From assembly GCA_903910495.1 (NCBI GenBank), contig CAIVZW010000612.1, positions 1 through 8,033 on the forward strand: DNA of 8,033 bases. The letters run 5' to 3'. Below, piece by piece: positions 6,856 through 8,033 of this stretch (positions are counted from its first letter, which is position 1; each line of letters starts with the position of its first letter). A model generated the notes under the pieces. That model was given only the letters and a program-made list of their open reading frames with translations, made no database searches and was not told the origin of the DNA. The translations under genes were made by a program, and so were the position numbers. Source of the DNA: an uncultured beta proteobacterium. GTDB taxonomy: Bacteria; Pseudomonadota; Gammaproteobacteria; Burkholderiales; Rhodocyclaceae.

Positions 6856-7364
6856 TGTGAAGCATCCTTGCTGCTGGCCAAGGCTTGCCCACCGAAGACA
6901 AGTTGCAGCGCGTATTCGACGAACATGAGCAGGCATCCGATCGGGATGGCCGCGTAGAACCAGGCGATGGGGATGTCGAAGGCCTGGATCATGACGTTCC
7001 GTGTTGAAAGCGTCTTCATCAGGCTCACCCACATCAGGGCAAGCAGCGCGGCACAGACGATCCCGAGGGTAATCCGCTGCACGATTGGCAGCAGCGAGGC
7101 GGGAAAGAGCTTACGCACGAAAAAGTCCATCGACATGTGGCTGTTCGTTTTCGCTGTCAGGCTGGCTCCGAGAAAAATGAGCCAGATATTGAGATAGCGC
7201 ATGATCTCGTCGGACCAGCTGAGACTCTTCATTCCGGGGGTGTAGCGCAGGAAGATTTCGCAGGCGCCGGACAGAACAATGAAGGAGAAGATGCCGATGA
7301 TGAAGATCTTCCTCGTTCTTTCCATGGCGGAATAGAGGGTGATTATGAATTCCGGAGGGTGCAT
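6852..7364 (-). CDS. dctQ: TRAP transporter small membrane subunit (DctQ family)
   Basis: A 170-residue inner-membrane protein with four membrane segments (about 18-38, 56-72, 94-115 and 132-152). It partners DctM and is needed for docking of the binding protein. The DctQ signature is present: FLRYTPGMKSLSWSDEIMRY (38-57) followed by LNIWLIFLGASL (58-69), then the polar link with HMSMDFF (76-82). The frame extends to an ATG at 7391, but that start has no ribosome binding site. ATG at 7364 has AAGGA at 7371-7375 with 6-base spacing and gives the usual length, so I use it. It is the first gene of the TRAP operon and ends in a 4-base overlap with dctM. Confidence 0.92.
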   Translation of the reverse strand: MHPPEFIITLYSAMERTRKIFIIGIFSFIVLSGACEIFLRYTPGMKSLSWSDEIMRYLNIWLIFLGASLTAKTNSHMSMDFFVRKLFPASLLPIVQRITLGIVCAALLALMWVSLMKTLSTRNVMIQAFDIPIAWFYAAIPIGCLLMFVEYALQLVFGGQALASSKDASQ

Positions 7365-7389
7365 GAATAATCCTTGATTCTCGCTATGC

Positions 7390-7407
7390 ATCGATAATCG
7401 TTACGAT
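7390..7407. promoter_or_regulatory. Operator-like imperfect palindrome upstream of dctQ
   Basis: ATCGATAATCGTTACGAT begins with ATCG and ends with its reverse complement CGAT; 10 of 18 positions are symmetric. It also contains the smaller perfect dyad CGAT-A-ATCG (7392-7400). It lies 26 bases upstream of the dctQ start and overlaps a possible -10 box, where a repressor would act. No regulator gene is in the window. Confidence 0.25.
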
Positions 7408-7423
7408 GAGAAAAGGCAGTCAT
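7394..7423 (-). promoter_or_regulatory. Weak candidate promoter for dctQMP
   Basis: On the minus strand ATGACT (7418-7423) and GATTAT (7394-7399) are separated by 18 bases and match sigma-70 hexamers at 4 of 6 positions each. The implied leader to the dctQ ATG is short, under 30 bases. This is only a candidate. Confidence 0.2.
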
Positions 7424-7464
7424 TGAACCGTTATTATGCCTTAGGAATCGCCGAACTATTCACC

Positions 7465-7494
7465 TCAACAGGGCAATTCCATTCAAAATATAAG
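7465..7494 (+). promoter_or_regulatory. Candidate promoter for the ydcF-like gene
   Basis: TCAACA (7465-7470) and TATAAG (7489-7494) match the sigma-70 -35 and -10 hexamers at 4 and 5 of 6 positions with 18-base spacing, inside an AT-rich patch. The leader to the ATG at 7621 would be about 120 bases. Confidence 0.35.
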
Positions 7495-7620
7495 CCCTAG
7501 CGCAGAGACGACCGAAGTAGATGCAATCACCCAGCAAGGCTTCCAGTATCAGACGGAGATGCCATAAGCCGATGTAGAATCACCATTTAGGCGGAGACGC
7601 CCGCTCCTTGAGGTTCGCTC

Positions 7621-8033
7621 ATGTCGATCAGCTGGTTGGCCACTAATCTCCTGATGGCTTTTCTTCTGCCGCCACTTAACGGCCTGCTGCTGGCGATGGC
7701 AGGCTGGTGGCTGTGGCCGCGTCGCCCTCTGCTGGCGCGCACGTTCGCCGGAGCCGGCGTGTTATTGCTGTGGTTGCTGGCGCTGCCTGCTGTTGGCGGC
7801 GCCATGTTGCGCACGCTGGAAGGCGAACCGCTTAGGCGCGCTGATTTGCAGCAGGTACAGGCCATCGTCGTACTGGCTGGCGGGCTTTACCGCGACGCAC
7901 CTGAATATGGCGGCGATACGGTCGGCGATGCGACACTGCTACGCCTGCGCTATGCGGCGAAGCTGCACCGCGAATCGGGTTTGCCCCTGCTGGTGACTGG
8001 CGGCAATCCGATTGGTGCCAACTTGAGCGAGGC
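7621..8033 (+). CDS. YdcF/ElyC/SanA-like DUF218 membrane protein, 5' part
   Basis: The frame is open from ATG 7621 to the window edge (137 codons plus two bases), so the gene is cut by the window and not truncated in nature as far as can be seen. Two membrane segments (about residues 5-32 and 42-62) are followed by the start of a DUF218 domain: QAIVVLAGGLYRDAPEYGGD (80-99), then LLRLRYAAKLHRESGLPLLV (106-125) and TGG (126-128), with SE at the edge. DUF218 proteins such as ElyC and SanA affect cell-envelope integrity and undecaprenyl-phosphate or peptidoglycan precursor metabolism in E. coli; the exact reaction is not settled. TTGAGG at 7608-7613 gives a good ribosome binding site. The residue pattern is close to betaproteobacterial YdcF proteins. 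It diverges from the TRAP operon and is probably functionally unrelated to it. Confidence 0.9.
   Translation, partial: MSISWLATNLLMAFLLPPLNGLLLAMAGWWLWPRRPLLARTFAGAGVLLLWLLALPAVGGAMLRTLEGEPLRRADLQQVQAIVVLAGGLYRDAPEYGGDTVGDATLLRLRYAAKLHRESGLPLLVTGGNPIGANLSE

Larger units (their letters stand above)
7365..7620. promoter_or_regulatory. Divergent intergenic region between dctQ and the ydcF-like gene
   Basis: This 256-base stretch is visibly more AT-rich than the flanking genes, and the two genes point away from it, so it should carry both promoters and any operator for the TRAP operon. Candidate elements are listed separately (7390-7407, 7394-7423, 7465-7494). I find no RNA gene and no believable small gene; the longest plus-strand reading frame from an ATG in 7500-7570 is only about 18 codons. 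Confidence 0.6.

Noticed and set aside
6856..7032. Upstream extension of the dctM frame
   Set aside because: It overlaps dctQ in another frame and is rich in Arg/His/Pro. The ATG at 6855 with the ATGA overlap gives a proper DctM N-terminus.
7520..7576. Eighteen-codon plus-strand frame upstream of the ydcF-like gene
   Set aside because: It has no ribosome binding site, no recognisable peptide features, and is short enough to arise by chance.

Overview
The window looks like bacterial chromosome from a moderately GC-rich proteobacterium. A betaproteobacterium is my best guess. The pointers are a YdcF/DUF218 protein of the kind common in Betaproteobacteria, and a MetQ with a plain Sec signal (ALA|QD) instead of the lipoprotein signal seen in enterics. 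This placement is inferred from protein character and not from a marker gene.

Layout on the minus strand, read from high to low coordinates: (1) a tripartite TRAP transporter in the order dctQ-dctM-dctP (7364 to 4493), with an ATGA stop/start overlap between Q and M; (2) a 280-base intergenic region; (3) a complete methionine-type ABC importer, metN-metI-metQ (4197 to 1657), with metN and metI overlapping by 11 bases; (4) a 124-base gap holding an imperfect hairpin; (5) a Gfo/Idh/MocA-family NAD(P)-dependent oxidoreductase (1532 to 375); (6) 12 bases later, a gene with a good ribosome binding site (start at 362) whose reading frame appears broken by two compensating shifts and which runs off the left edge. 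On the plus strand, diverging from the TRAP operon, is the 5' part of a ydcF-like (DUF218) gene (7621 to the right edge).

The minus-strand block is transport plus metabolism. One high-affinity secondary importer (TRAP, usually for carboxylates or sugar acids) and one ABC importer (methionine or a related sulfur amino acid) lie upstream of a sugar- or polyol-type dehydrogenase. The TRAP substrate cannot be read from the sequence. A sugar acid is a guess based on the oxidoreductase. I see no RNA genes, CRISPR arrays, insertion sequences or phage genes, and no clear candidate for a wholly new system. The points most worth a second look are the disrupted gene at the left edge, the regulatory DNA at 4213-4492 and 7365-7620, and the question of what the TRAP/Gfo-Idh pair handles.
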